A DNA stretch of 64,000 bases from Nostocales cyanobacterium HT-58-2 (GTDB lineage: Bacteria > Cyanobacteriota > Cyanobacteriia > Cyanobacteriales > Nostocaceae). Every line of letters starts with the position of its first letter. Positions within the stretch are counted from its first letter, which is position 1. The DNA is taken from NCBI GenBank assembly GCA_002163975.1, contig CP019636.1, forward strand, positions 2,703,001 through 2,767,000, in the 5' to 3' direction. Shown here piece by piece: positions 27,350 through 37,046 of this stretch. The translations under genes and the position numbers were made by a program. Below the pieces are notes generated by a model, which was given only the letters and a program-made list of their open reading frames with translations, was not told the origin of the DNA and ran no database searches.

Positions 27350-28495
27350 ATGGATTTTGCTTGGAATAGTCAGCAAATCGAATTTAGAAAAAAGGTGATT
27401 CGATTTGCTCAACAGTCGTTGAAATCTGATCTGGTTAAACAGGACAAAGAGAGAATATTTAATCGCGATGCGTGGCAAAAGAGCTGTGATTTCGGTATTC
27501 TCGGATGGCCTATCCCTGTGCGTTATGGTGGACAGGAGCTAGATATCCTCACTACCGCTTATGCTTTGCAAGGATTGGGATATGGTTGTAAGGATAACGG
27601 ATTGCTCTTCGCGATGAATGCCCATATGTGGGCTGGCGAAATGCCCCTACTGACCTTTGGGAGCGAAGAGCAAAAAGAAAAATATCTTCCCAAGCTTTGT
27701 CGAGAAGGGTGGATTGCCTCCCATGCAGCCACCGAACCACAAGCAGGGTCTGATATCTATAGTCTCAAGACAACGGCTCGAAAAGATGGAGAGAGATACA
27801 TTCTCAACGGACACAAACACTATGTGACCAATGGTTCCATCGCAGATATTTTCATCATTCTGGCTACCGTAGATCCATCTCTTGGCAAAGAGGGTTTGAC
27901 AGCTTTTCTGATCGAAAAAGATACACCCGGTCTGGTCGTCTCAGAACCTATATCTACAATGGGAATGCGTAGCGCTGAAGTGACGGAACTGAAGTTAGAA
28001 AATTGTGAAGTATCTGTCGCTAATAGATTAGGTGAAGAAGGGGCAGGGCTAGCCATATTTAATCATGGCATGGAGTGGGAACGAGGATTTATTCTGGCCT
28101 GTGCTGTAGGAACAATGGAACGATTGTTGGAGCAGTCTACTCGTTACGCTAAAACCCACAAGCAATTTGGTCAAGCGATTGGCAAATTTCAATTAGTTGC
28201 CAACAAGTTAGTGGAGATGAAGTTGCGGTTGGAGAACGCCAAGGGGTATTTGTATAAGGTTGCTTGGATGAAAGAAAATAAGCAAATGGCTCTGATGGAA
28301 GCCTCCATGGCCAACTTGTACATTAGTGAAGCTTGGGTTCAGTCGTGTCTCGAAGCTATCGAGATTCACGGCGCATATGGTTATTTAACCAATACAGAGT
28401 TAGAACGAGAGTTGCGAGATGCTATTGGCAGTAAATTTTACTCTGGCACCTCTGACATTCAGCGAGTCGTTATTGCCAAATTCTTGGGGTTGTAA
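27350..28495 (+). CDS. anaB: Prolyl-carrier-protein dehydrogenase (acyl-CoA dehydrogenase family), AnaB-like
   Basis: Flavoprotein of 381 residues, acyl-CoA dehydrogenase fold. Seen: ATEPQAGSDIYSL (flavin-binding loop), HKHYVTNGS, FGQAIGKFQ, EIHGAYGYL and FYSGTSDIQR. Glu244 in MEWERGF is at the position of the catalytic base used by the isovaleryl-CoA-type branch, and I recall Glu244 as the base reported for AnaB of the anatoxin-a pathway. Expected reaction: oxidation of prolyl-S-carrier protein to a pyrroline-carboxyl thioester. The next two genes (proline ligase, carrier) are exactly its expected partners, 12 nt downstream. Alternative: pyrrole-forming oxidase of the PltE/RedW type, which does two oxidations. 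Confidence 0.85.
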   Translation: MDFAWNSQQIEFRKKVIRFAQQSLKSDLVKQDKERIFNRDAWQKSCDFGILGWPIPVRYGGQELDILTTAYALQGLGYGCKDNGLLFAMNAHMWAGEMPLLTFGSEEQKEKYLPKLCREGWIASHAATEPQAGSDIYSLKTTARKDGERYILNGHKHYVTNGSIADIFIILATVDPSLGKEGLTAFLIEKDTPGLVVSEPISTMGMRSAEVTELKLENCEVSVANRLGEEGAGLAIFNHGMEWERGFILACAVGTMERLLEQSTRYAKTHKQFGQAIGKFQLVANKLVEMKLRLENAKGYLYKVAWMKENKQMALMEASMANLYISEAWVQSCLEAIEIHGAYGYLTNTELERELRDAIGSKFYSGTSDIQRVVIAKFLGL

Positions 28496-28507
28496 AGCAG
28501 CGTCATT

Positions 28508-30124
28508 ATGTCATATTTACTGCATCATCTGTTAATCAGCAGCGCTCGCACCCATAGCGAGCGTGTTGCCGTACAGCACCAAGAACACACTATCACCTAT
28601 CGTCAGTTGGATGAAATAAGTAACCAGCTGGCAAATACCTTGAGCTATGCAGGGGTAGGACGGGGAGACCGAGTTGGTATTTACCTCGATAAATCGATTG
28701 AAGCTGTTGTTGCTATCTTTGGCATATTAAAGGCTGGTGCTACCTATGTACCTCTGGACCCTTACGCTCCAGTAAAGCGGATTGCCTTTATCATTAAAAA
28801 CTGTCAAATTAAGACACTGATTTCGACCAAACAAAAAATAGATGCGTTAGGAAGCAATTCCTTAGAAGAGTTGCAGAGTCTCAACAGTGTGATTCTGGCA
28901 GATGAGGACGAGCAAGCAACGCAGTGGTTTGGGAAAATCGTCAGATGGTCAGAGGTTTTACAAGCTCCTTGTAGTCCACCTCCAGACCCAGATTTGATTG
29001 AAAACGATTTGGCTTATATTCTTTATACATCTGGCTCAACAGGAACCCCCAAAGGGGTTATGATTAGCCATCGCGCGTCTCTTACCTTTGTGAATTGGGC
29101 GTATGAGACATTTCAGGTCACTGCCCAAGACCGTGTTTCCAATCATGCGCCGTTTCATTTCGATCTTTCCATCTTTGATATCTTTACAACTATCAAAGCT
29201 GGGGGCACGATTGTTTTGTTCTCAGCCGCTTTATCGGTCTTTCCAATTAATCTGGCTAAATACATAGCGACAGAAAAAATTTCGATCTGGTATTCAGTGC
29301 CCTCTATTCTCACAAGTTTGGTCTTATATGGTCAGTTAGAAAAACATACCTTCCCTGCTTTGAGAACCATCTTGTTTGCGGGTGAAGTTTTCCCCATCAA
29401 ATATTTGCGTCAATTGATGGCGCATATTCCCCATGCCTCCTATTACAACCTCTATGGTCCGACGGAGACGAATGTCTGCACTTATTACCAAGTTTCACCG
29501 CTTGATATTGAACGTATCGAATCGCTACCAATTGGCAAAGCCTGTGCCAACACTGAAGTTTTTGTCTTGACTGCAAGTAATGAATTGGTAGCTAGCGGTG
29601 ACGAGGGCGAACTCTGCGTGCGTGGACCTGGGTTGATGACAGGCTATTGGGATTTGCCTGAAAAGAGTGCCCAAGTCCGGGTTCCCTTTACTTTGCATCG
29701 TAGTTTGGGATCTGAGATGATTTACCGCACGGGGGATCTTGTCAAACAAGCCCCAGATGGCAACTATATATTTTTAGGTCGTCGCGATCGCATGATTAAG
29801 AGTCGGGGCTATCGCATTGAATTAGGTGAGATAGAGAACGTTTTGTATAGCCATCCAAGAGTGGAAGAAGCCGCAGTCATTCCCATCCCCGACAATGAAA
29901 TCGGCAACCGGATCAAGGCTGTCGTGGTAGCACGTAGCAGTGACAAACTCGCAGAAGCAATTCCTGCAGAACTGCCTGATATCTCAGTACAGGATTTAAA
30001 GTTGTTTTGTGCAGAGCGGCTTCCTAAATATATGGTTCCCGATTTGTTTGAGTTCCGCAGTTCCTTGCCCCAAACTTCAACCGGCAAAATAGATAAAGTT
30101 CAGTTGTGTCAGGAAATACAGTAA
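28508..30124 (+). CDS. anaC: L-proline:carrier-protein ligase (stand-alone adenylation enzyme), AnaC-like
   Basis: 538-residue stand-alone A domain with YTSGSTGTPKGVMISH, FDLSIFDIF, NLYGPTETNV, YRTGDLVKQAPDG, GRRDRMIKSRGYRIELGE and the late STGKIDK lysine. The pocket residues read by eye are D-L-F-Y-L-A-L-V-C, one change from the code I remember for proline ligases of pyoluteorin and prodiginine pathways (DLLYLALVC). Expected reaction: L-proline + ATP to prolyl-AMP, then transfer to the carrier encoded immediately downstream. It sits 12 nt after the dehydrogenase gene and 17 nt before the carrier gene, clearly in an operon. Confidence 0.88.
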   Translation: MSYLLHHLLISSARTHSERVAVQHQEHTITYRQLDEISNQLANTLSYAGVGRGDRVGIYLDKSIEAVVAIFGILKAGATYVPLDPYAPVKRIAFIIKNCQIKTLISTKQKIDALGSNSLEELQSLNSVILADEDEQATQWFGKIVRWSEVLQAPCSPPPDPDLIENDLAYILYTSGSTGTPKGVMISHRASLTFVNWAYETFQVTAQDRVSNHAPFHFDLSIFDIFTTIKAGGTIVLFSAALSVFPINLAKYIATEKISIWYSVPSILTSLVLYGQLEKHTFPALRTILFAGEVFPIKYLRQLMAHIPHASYYNLYGPTETNVCTYYQVSPLDIERIESLPIGKACANTEVFVLTASNELVASGDEGELCVRGPGLMTGYWDLPEKSAQVRVPFTLHRSLGSEMIYRTGDLVKQAPDGNYIFLGRRDRMIKSRGYRIELGEIENVLYSHPRVEEAAVIPIPDNEIGNRIKAVVVARSSDKLAEAIPAELPDISVQDLKLFCAERLPKYMVPDLFEFRSSLPQTSTGKIDKVQLCQEIQ

Positions 30125-30141
30125 TAGTAGGAAACAATACA

Positions 30142-30405
30142 ATGACAGAAGAACAGATTGAACAAATGCTCAAAGATTTTATCATCCAAGAGTTGGCATA
30201 TGACCAAACCAACTTGGTTCTAACCAACAATTTAAAGATAATTGAGCAACGGGTCGTAGACTCAATGGATATCTTTCGGTTAGTTCGCTTTGTCGAAGAA
30301 GAAATTGGAATTTTTTGGGAACCTGAAGAACTCGTACTAAAAAACTTTGAAACAATTGACCATATCAAAGCTTATATACTCCGTAAATTAGCTTTGGAGG
30401 TATGA
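30142..30405 (+). CDS. anaD: Free-standing carrier protein for the prolyl starter, AnaD-like
   Basis: About 87 residues from ATG 30142, which has AGGAA upstream; an earlier in-frame start would overlap the ligase gene. A phosphopantetheine-type carrier: the Ser of RVVDSMDIFRLVRFVEEEIG is the attachment site, followed by the conserved acidic helix II/III. It would carry prolyl and then pyrroline-carboxyl units between ligase, dehydrogenase and the first PKS. The DSM motif fits carriers of the PltL/RedO/AnaD type. Confidence 0.88.
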   Translation: MTEEQIEQMLKDFIIQELAYDQTNLVLTNNLKIIEQRVVDSMDIFRLVRFVEEEIGIFWEPEELVLKNFETIDHIKAYILRKLALEV

Positions 30406-30607
30406 GTGAAGAAGATTTTATCCCTTAAAATTCATTGTTTGAGTCAAAGTTTTTTTCGGTACAAAAGTAAAAGAGCGGCTATGGACAATAACTATATGAT
30501 TTAATCGCTCATTTCTTGGCGATCAGCTCCAACTCTACCTTGAATTCTTCTGGCTCTTCGCATCCATCTTAATTGGGGATGCTCTACTCTTTTAAAAAAA
30601 TTCAATT

Positions 30608-33600
30608 ATGAACAAAATCGCTTATCCTAACCATGAGTCTGACTTTGCGGAAAATAGTCAGCAGGAACCAATCGCGATCGTTGGGATGGGTTGTCGTTTC
30701 CCAGGGAAGGCCGACACCCCAGAAGCATTCTGGGAACTGTTGCGTAATGGCGTAAATGCCGTAACAGATATTCCCTCTTCTCGCTGGGACCTTGAGAGAT
30801 ATTATGATCCATCACCTGCACCGGGCAAGTTTTATGTGCGTTCTGCGGCTTTCTTAGATACAAATGAGATAGAACAGTTCGATGCCGAATTTTTTCGGAT
30901 GGCATCACGAGAAGCAGCGAGCTTAGATCCACAACAACGCTTGCTTCTTGAAGTAAGTTGGGAAGCTCTCGAACACGCTGGAATTGCACCCACATCTTTG
31001 GCGGGTAGCCAGACAGGCGTATTTGTCGGCATTCACTGGGATGATTACTCGGCAGAACGCTTTTATATGGTGAATCCTGGTGAAATCAATGCTTACCCTA
31101 CCTTAAGCAATTTACGCAGTCTATCAGCAGGGCGAATTGCATATGTGTTGGACTTGCATGGACCTACAATGCAAGTTGATACAGCTTGTTCCTCAGCATT
31201 AGTATCTGTCCATTTGGGCTGTCAATCTCTGCAAAATCGTGAGTGCAATCTGGCTATAGCTGGTGGTGTCAGTCTACTACTCTCTCCGAAACTAACAGTT
31301 GGTTTCTGTCAAATGAAGGTTTTAGCCAAAGATGGTCGCTGCAAAACCTTCTCGGACTCAGTAGATGGATTTGTACAAGGAGAAGGTTGTGGCGTTGTCA
31401 TTCTCAAACGTCTCTCCGATGCTCTTCGCGATCGCGATCCTATCTTGGCCACAATCAGAGGTTCAGTCATCAATCACGACGGGTACAGTTTGACCCTGAC
31501 AACGCCTGCTAGTGCTGCACAGGAAGCAATGCTACGCCAAGCACTAGGAAACGCTCGCATCGAGCCTAAGCAGGTGCAATTTGTTGAGACCCATGGAACA
31601 GGAACGCCTTTAGGTGACCCAATTGAAGTCATTGCCTTAGCAAAAGTATTAGGTCAAGATCGTCAAGACCCATTGGTCATTGGCTCAATGAAGACCAATA
31701 TGGGGCATTTAGGGGCAGCCGCAGGCGTTGCTAGTTTAATGAAAGTTGTACTTTCGCTTCAACATAACCATATCCCCCCCAACTTACATTTCGAGAAACC
31801 TAATCCGCGAATTCCTTGGCAGAAATTGCCAGTGACTGTCCCAACAGAGCTGACGCCTTGGCCAGAACATGAAACAAAACTGGCAGGCGTGAGTGCATTT
31901 GGTATGAGTGGAACCAATGCTCATGTGATTGTGGAAGCAGCACCGCAACTACCGCAAGGTGAGCTTTCTACCGGGGGAATTGAACCTTTATGCCATTTAC
32001 TTACTTTATCTGCTAAAAGCGAAAAAGCTCTCAACGATCTCGTCCATCGTTATTTAACTTTCTTAGACAAGACAGAGGATTCTTTAGCAAATATTTGCTA
32101 CACAGCTGCCACTGGACGCTCCCATTTTGCCCATCGATTAGCTCTTATTGCTAACTCGAAAGAAAATATTAACGAACAGCTTGATGCTTTTGTCAAGGGT
32201 GAAAAAATTATAGGCACGATCCAAGGTGATGCTTATCAAGGAACGCCTAAGATCGCTTTCTTGTTCACCGGACAAGGCGCGCAATACGTTGAGATGGGGC
32301 GCGAACTTTATGAGACGCAACCTGCTTTTCGCCAAGCGTTGCAGCAATGCGATGAAATACTGCGCTCTTATTTAGACCGACCTTTGCTGTCAATACTTTA
32401 TCCGGATCGACCAGAAGACATCATCGATCTCACAGCGTACACGCAACCCGCGATGTTTTCCTTTGAATACGCTCTAGCCGAGTTGTGGAAATCGTGGGGT
32501 ATCATACCTGATGTCGTGATGGGACATAGTGTAGGCGAGTACGTCGCAGCTTGTGTGGCGGGAGTGTTTAGCTTGGAAGATGGCTTAAAACTGATAGCAA
32601 CTCGAGGACGACTCATACAGCAATTGCCACAGGAAGCAGGCAAAATGGTCAGCTTCATCGCTAGTGAAGACCTGATAGAGTCTGCGATCGCACCATATGC
32701 TACACAAGTTTCTGTGGCTGCAGTGAATGGCCCACAGAGCATAGTCATCTCAGGTGATAGCTCATCCATAGACTCTATTGTAGCCGAACTGAAAACCAAG
32801 CAGATCAAGACCCACGAGTTGACGGTTTCTCACGCCTTCCATTCGCCGTTGATGGAGCCAGTATTAAAGCCGTTTGCTCAAGTCGCTGCTCAAGTCGCAT
32901 ACTCTGTACCAAAAATACCTCTGATATCCAATATCACAGGCGACCAAATAACGGATGATGTGGCAACCCCTGAATATTGGGTTCGTCATATTCGTCAACC
33001 CGTGAGATTTGCCGATGGCATGAATACCCTACAAAAGATGGGGATAGAATGCTTCGTAGAAATCGGACCCAAACCAATTCTCTTAGGTATGGGAGTAAGC
33101 TGCCTAGTGGATGAGGAAAAACGCCTCGTATGGCTACCAAGCATCCGTCCTAGTGCAGAATCATCTACCATAACCGAAAGTTTAGCTCAGTTGTATGTTC
33201 GTGGTGTTGATATCAATTGGCAAGGGCTTTTCTTAGACAAACACCGTCGAAAAGTGGTGTTACCAACTTATCCCTTTCAAAAAGAACGGTGTTGGGTTGA
33301 TGTCAGACATGAACGCGTTGCCAGAAAGAGTAGCGAAATTTCTGCACATCCCTTATTACAGGAGAGGATCTATTCATCTGTACTCAAACAAGGAGAAGTT
33401 CAGTTTGAGGCTTATCTTTCTACCGCAGATCTGCCTTACTTAGCAGAACACCGGGCTTTCGGTCAAGCAATTATGCCTGCTAGCGCCTACTTTGAGATGG
33501 TTTTAGCAGCGGGAAATCAACTTTTTGGAAACCGCTCGATCACCTTTGAGGATGTAGTCATTGAAAAAGCTTTAAAGCTAGAAGAACCACAGACAGTGCA

Positions 33601-36600
33601 ACTAGTCTTGATCCCTGACCAGGAAGGCTATTCATGGCAAATTTTCAGTTTGGTCTTCATTAACGAAGAACCGACTTGGACGCGCTATGCAGCAGGAAAG
33701 ATCCGTATAGGGAAAGATATACCAACTTTAGAACGAAACGCAGATTTAACCACGTTACAAGCTGGTCTGCAAGAACATAAGGACATAAAAGCTTTCTATC
33801 AGCAAGTCGCCACCCAAGAAATGGTCTATGAAGGAAGCTTCCAAAGCGTGCGCCGCTTGTGGCGTTCTGAGGGAGAAGCCCTCGGACAAATTCAGCTGCC
33901 TAAAAATCTTCTCAACCAGCCCTATCATTGGCATCCGGCTCTTTTGGATGGATGTTTCCAAGTCCTTCTAGCAGCTCTGCCTGCCGACTTTTCAGAAACT
34001 TATTTACCTGTCGCATACCCGCATTTCACATTTTGGCAGCATCCTACCCGCGAGGTTTTCAGTTACGTTAAACTTCATTCTCAGCCTGGTCAAGAAACCC
34101 TTAAGGCAGACTTGCAGTTAATTGGGAAAGATGGTCAAATTTATGCCGAAGCGATCAGCCTGCAACTGAAAAAGGCTCGGTCACAAGCATTACAGCAGAA
34201 AGACCCCTGGAAAGATTGGCTTTACAAAGTGGTCTGGAAAGAAGTCAAAAAAATAGCAGGGACTTCAGACCTAACAAACAAAGGCGATTGGCTAATTTTG
34301 GCAGACCGCACTGGACTAGCCGAAACCTTGGCAGACTTGTTGAATGCAAGCGGACAGCGATCGCACCTCGTCTATGCCAAAAAAGCTGATTCAAGATGTC
34401 AGCCAGAGCAATATTCTGTTAACTGGACAGACCCAGCCGATTGGCGGCAATTGTTGGCTAGTAGATCCTATCACGGGGTGGTGTACCTTTGGAGCCTTGA
34501 TGAACATGACTCCTGTAATTCCATCTGCGAGCAAATATTACATCTGGTTCAAGCTTTAACTTCAGCCAAGATATCCCCTCAATTGTGGTTGGTCACGCAA
34601 GGGGCGCAGTCGGCTCTCAAAGATGATGTCGTTGCTGTCTGGCAAGCCCCGATATGGGGACTGGGTAAAACGATCTCTCTGGAACACCCCGAATTTTTAA
34701 CGACTTGTTTAGACTTACCATCTGGTAACCACCCCAATGAAGCGGCTAAGTTTTTACTCCAAGAATTACTCACCCCCGATGCAGAAAACCAAATTGCTTA
34801 TCGAAACGGGGTCCGCTATGTCGCTAGATTAGAGCCTTCCCAATCCACACAGACACCAACCATTGCTCCTGTAGCACTGAAGCTGACCAACTACGGCACG
34901 CTTGACAATTTAACCTTGGTTCCCTTAGCTTCCCCATCTTTGGCGCCTGATGAAGTAGAGATTAAAGTTCGGGCGAGTGGACTTAATTTTAGGGATGTAC
35001 TACGTGCGTTAGGAATGATGCGCGAAGTCGAAGAATCTTTAGGTATTGCTTCGGCAAATGATATATTGTTCGGCTTTGAGTGTGCAGGCACTATCGAGCG
35101 CGTTGGCAAACAAGTCTCTGGCTTCAAAGTGGGCGATGCTGTGATTGCCTACGCATCAGGTAGTTTAGCAAGTGTGGTCAAGGCTAAAGCAAAATTGGTA
35201 GTTCCTAAGCCAGCCGAACTCAGTTTTGAAGAAGCAGCAACGATTCCTGTTACTTTTTTGACAGCCTATTACGGACTGGTAAAATGTGCTCAAATTGGCC
35301 CAACAGACCGAGTATTGATTCATAACGCGGCTGGAGGTGTAGGTCAAGCAGCTCTTCAATTAGCGCAACTTAAAGGAGCAGAAGTTTTTGCGACGGCTAG
35401 CCCGCCTAAGTGGGATTTTCTCAAGTCACTTGGTATTAAACATATATACAACTCACGCAACCTTGAGTTTGCCGAGCAGATAATCACTGCCACCAATGGA
35501 AAAGGCGTGAATGTCATCCTCAACAGTCTAAGTGGCAAGTTTATCGATAAGAGCTTTGACGTGCTCGCTCAAGGAGGGCGCTTTGTAGAAATCGGTAAAT
35601 TGGGAATCTGGGATGAGCAGAAATTGCAAGCACTACGCCCTGATGCTGCTTATTTCCCCTTTGATTTAGGAGAGATGGATGGGGCAGAAATCATTCCTTC
35701 GATGTTGCTGGAACTGATGACTATGTTCAAGGAAGGTAAGCTCAAACCATTACCTGCCAAAGTTTTCCCAATTACTGAATTTGTCAATGCTTTCCGCTAT
35801 ATGCAGCAAGCGAAGCACATCGGTAAAGTAGTGTTAAGTTTTCAGAATCCAGAAAATTGCTCGGTTCGTCAAAACGGCAGCTACCTAATTGCAGGAGGGT
35901 TGGGCGCATTAGGATTAAAGGTGGCTCAGCGGTTAGTCGAACAAGGTGCTAAACACTTAGTCCTCACAGGACGAAGCGGTGTCAAACAAGCAGCAAATGA
36001 AGTCATCAAACAATTAGAGCACTCAGGTGCTAAAGTCTCAGTCATTAATGCAGATATTTCTGATCAGGAGGATGTCAAAAAAATACTGAGTGAATGTCCT
36101 AATTTACGTGGGATTGTTCATACTGCGGGTGTTTTAGATGATGGTTTGTTGACGGAGCAAACACCTATGCGCTTCAAAAAAGTCATGGCATCCAAAGTAC
36201 AAGGAGCTTGGAATTTGCATGTCCTGACTCAAGGTGTACCCTTAGACTTTTTTGTCTGTTTCTCCTCAGCTGCCTCTTTGGTGGGCAATGCAGGTCAAAG
36301 CAACTATGCAGCAGCTAATGCCTTCCTGGATGCCCTAGCTCATTATCGGCGATCGCAAGGTTTACCAAGTTTGAGCATAAACTGGGGTCCTTGGGGCGAG
36401 GTAGGAATGGCAGCAACTCTTGCTAGTCGCTTAAAAGCTCAAGGTTGGGGTATTATCGGCACTGAACAAGGCTTGCAAGCATTAGACCACTTGGTAAAAA
36501 ACGAAGACAGCGCTCAAGTAGGGGTGTTGCCCATGAACTGGTCGAAATTCTTAGAACGACTGCCAGAAAACAGGCCATTCTTTGAAAATTTCCAGACAGT

Positions 36601-37045
36601 TGTTAAACCATCTGAAGAGCGACCAGCCTTACTTTCCCAACTAAAAGCGACTTTGGCTCATGAGCGCCGAACAATCTTGATGGAGCATATTCGTTCGGCT
36701 ATTAGAAATGTCATCGGATTAAATGCCAGTACAAGGATTGAACCGCGACAGTCTTTATTTGACTTAGGACTTGACTCCCTCATGGCAGTTGAATTGAGAA
36801 ACTATCTGGAAAAAAGTGTCGAATGTTCCTTGCGCTCAACTCTGCTCTTTGACTATCCAACCTTAGAAGCACTGGTAAATTACCTACTGCAAGAGGTTCT
36901 CACTCTAGCAGATATAAGCGCCGAGCAAACAGAAGAAGACCAAACTACATCCACTCAAGTATTTGAAGAACTTCCAGAAGAGGAAGCGGACATTTTACTT
37001 GCCAGCAAGTACGAAGAACTCAGTAAACTACTAGGTAATATTTAA
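30608..37045 (+). CDS. anaE: Type I PKS, KS-AT-DH-ER-KR-ACP, AnaE-like
   Basis: 2145 residues, one fully reducing module. KS (about 18-445) with Cys194 in VDTACSS, HGTGT and NMGHLG; AT (about 555-850) with Ser641 in GHSVGEY and HAFHS, the pattern for malonyl-CoA; DH (about 920-1190) with His948 in HRAFGQAIMP and Asp in LLDGCFQ; ER (about 1420-1740) with LNFRDV and NAAGGVGQAALQLA; KR (about 1750-1930) with GGLGALGLKVA and SAASLVGNAGQSNYAAAN; ACP with Ser2057 in LGLDSLMAVE. It should extend the pyrroline-carboxyl starter by one malonyl unit and fully reduce the beta-keto group. The KS lacks a fused loading module, as expected if the starter comes from the free carrier. Next PKS begins 1 nt after its stop. 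Confidence 0.92.
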   Translation: MNKIAYPNHESDFAENSQQEPIAIVGMGCRFPGKADTPEAFWELLRNGVNAVTDIPSSRWDLERYYDPSPAPGKFYVRSAAFLDTNEIEQFDAEFFRMASREAASLDPQQRLLLEVSWEALEHAGIAPTSLAGSQTGVFVGIHWDDYSAERFYMVNPGEINAYPTLSNLRSLSAGRIAYVLDLHGPTMQVDTACSSALVSVHLGCQSLQNRECNLAIAGGVSLLLSPKLTVGFCQMKVLAKDGRCKTFSDSVDGFVQGEGCGVVILKRLSDALRDRDPILATIRGSVINHDGYSLTLTTPASAAQEAMLRQALGNARIEPKQVQFVETHGTGTPLGDPIEVIALAKVLGQDRQDPLVIGSMKTNMGHLGAAAGVASLMKVVLSLQHNHIPPNLHFEKPNPRIPWQKLPVTVPTELTPWPEHETKLAGVSAFGMSGTNAHVIVEAAPQLPQGELSTGGIEPLCHLLTLSAKSEKALNDLVHRYLTFLDKTEDSLANICYTAATGRSHFAHRLALIANSKENINEQLDAFVKGEKIIGTIQGDAYQGTPKIAFLFTGQGAQYVEMGRELYETQPAFRQALQQCDEILRSYLDRPLLSILYPDRPEDIIDLTAYTQPAMFSFEYALAELWKSWGIIPDVVMGHSVGEYVAACVAGVFSLEDGLKLIATRGRLIQQLPQEAGKMVSFIASEDLIESAIAPYATQVSVAAVNGPQSIVISGDSSSIDSIVAELKTKQIKTHELTVSHAFHSPLMEPVLKPFAQVAAQVAYSVPKIPLISNITGDQITDDVATPEYWVRHIRQPVRFADGMNTLQKMGIECFVEIGPKPILLGMGVSCLVDEEKRLVWLPSIRPSAESSTITESLAQLYVRGVDINWQGLFLDKHRRKVVLPTYPFQKERCWVDVRHERVARKSSEISAHPLLQERIYSSVLKQGEVQFEAYLSTADLPYLAEHRAFGQAIMPASAYFEMVLAAGNQLFGNRSITFEDVVIEKALKLEEPQTVQLVLIPDQEGYSWQIFSLVFINEEPTWTRYAAGKIRIGKDIPTLERNADLTTLQAGLQEHKDIKAFYQQVATQEMVYEGSFQSVRRLWRSEGEALGQIQLPKNLLNQPYHWHPALLDGCFQVLLAALPADFSETYLPVAYPHFTFWQHPTREVFSYVKLHSQPGQETLKADLQLIGKDGQIYAEAISLQLKKARSQALQQKDPWKDWLYKVVWKEVKKIAGTSDLTNKGDWLILADRTGLAETLADLLNASGQRSHLVYAKKADSRCQPEQYSVNWTDPADWRQLLASRSYHGVVYLWSLDEHDSCNSICEQILHLVQALTSAKISPQLWLVTQGAQSALKDDVVAVWQAPIWGLGKTISLEHPEFLTTCLDLPSGNHPNEAAKFLLQELLTPDAENQIAYRNGVRYVARLEPSQSTQTPTIAPVALKLTNYGTLDNLTLVPLASPSLAPDEVEIKVRASGLNFRDVLRALGMMREVEESLGIASANDILFGFECAGTIERVGKQVSGFKVGDAVIAYASGSLASVVKAKAKLVVPKPAELSFEEAATIPVTFLTAYYGLVKCAQIGPTDRVLIHNAAGGVGQAALQLAQLKGAEVFATASPPKWDFLKSLGIKHIYNSRNLEFAEQIITATNGKGVNVILNSLSGKFIDKSFDVLAQGGRFVEIGKLGIWDEQKLQALRPDAAYFPFDLGEMDGAEIIPSMLLELMTMFKEGKLKPLPAKVFPITEFVNAFRYMQQAKHIGKVVLSFQNPENCSVRQNGSYLIAGGLGALGLKVAQRLVEQGAKHLVLTGRSGVKQAANEVIKQLEHSGAKVSVINADISDQEDVKKILSECPNLRGIVHTAGVLDDGLLTEQTPMRFKKVMASKVQGAWNLHVLTQGVPLDFFVCFSSAASLVGNAGQSNYAAANAFLDALAHYRRSQGLPSLSINWGPWGEVGMAATLASRLKAQGWGIIGTEQGLQALDHLVKNEDSAQVGVLPMNWSKFLERLPENRPFFENFQTVVKPSEERPALLSQLKATLAHERRTILMEHIRSAIRNVIGLNASTRIEPRQSLFDLGLDSLMAVELRNYLEKSVECSLRSTLLFDYPTLEALVNYLLQEVLTLADISAEQTEEDQTTSTQVFEELPEEEADILLASKYEELSKLLGNI

Positions 37046-37046
37046 T

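Noticed and set aside
27350..30405. Pyrrole-forming cassette (pyoluteorin or prodiginine type)
   Set aside because: The ligase, dehydrogenase and carrier alone would fit, but the three downstream PKS architectures, the thioesterase and the MATE gene in order fit the anatoxin-a pathway better.
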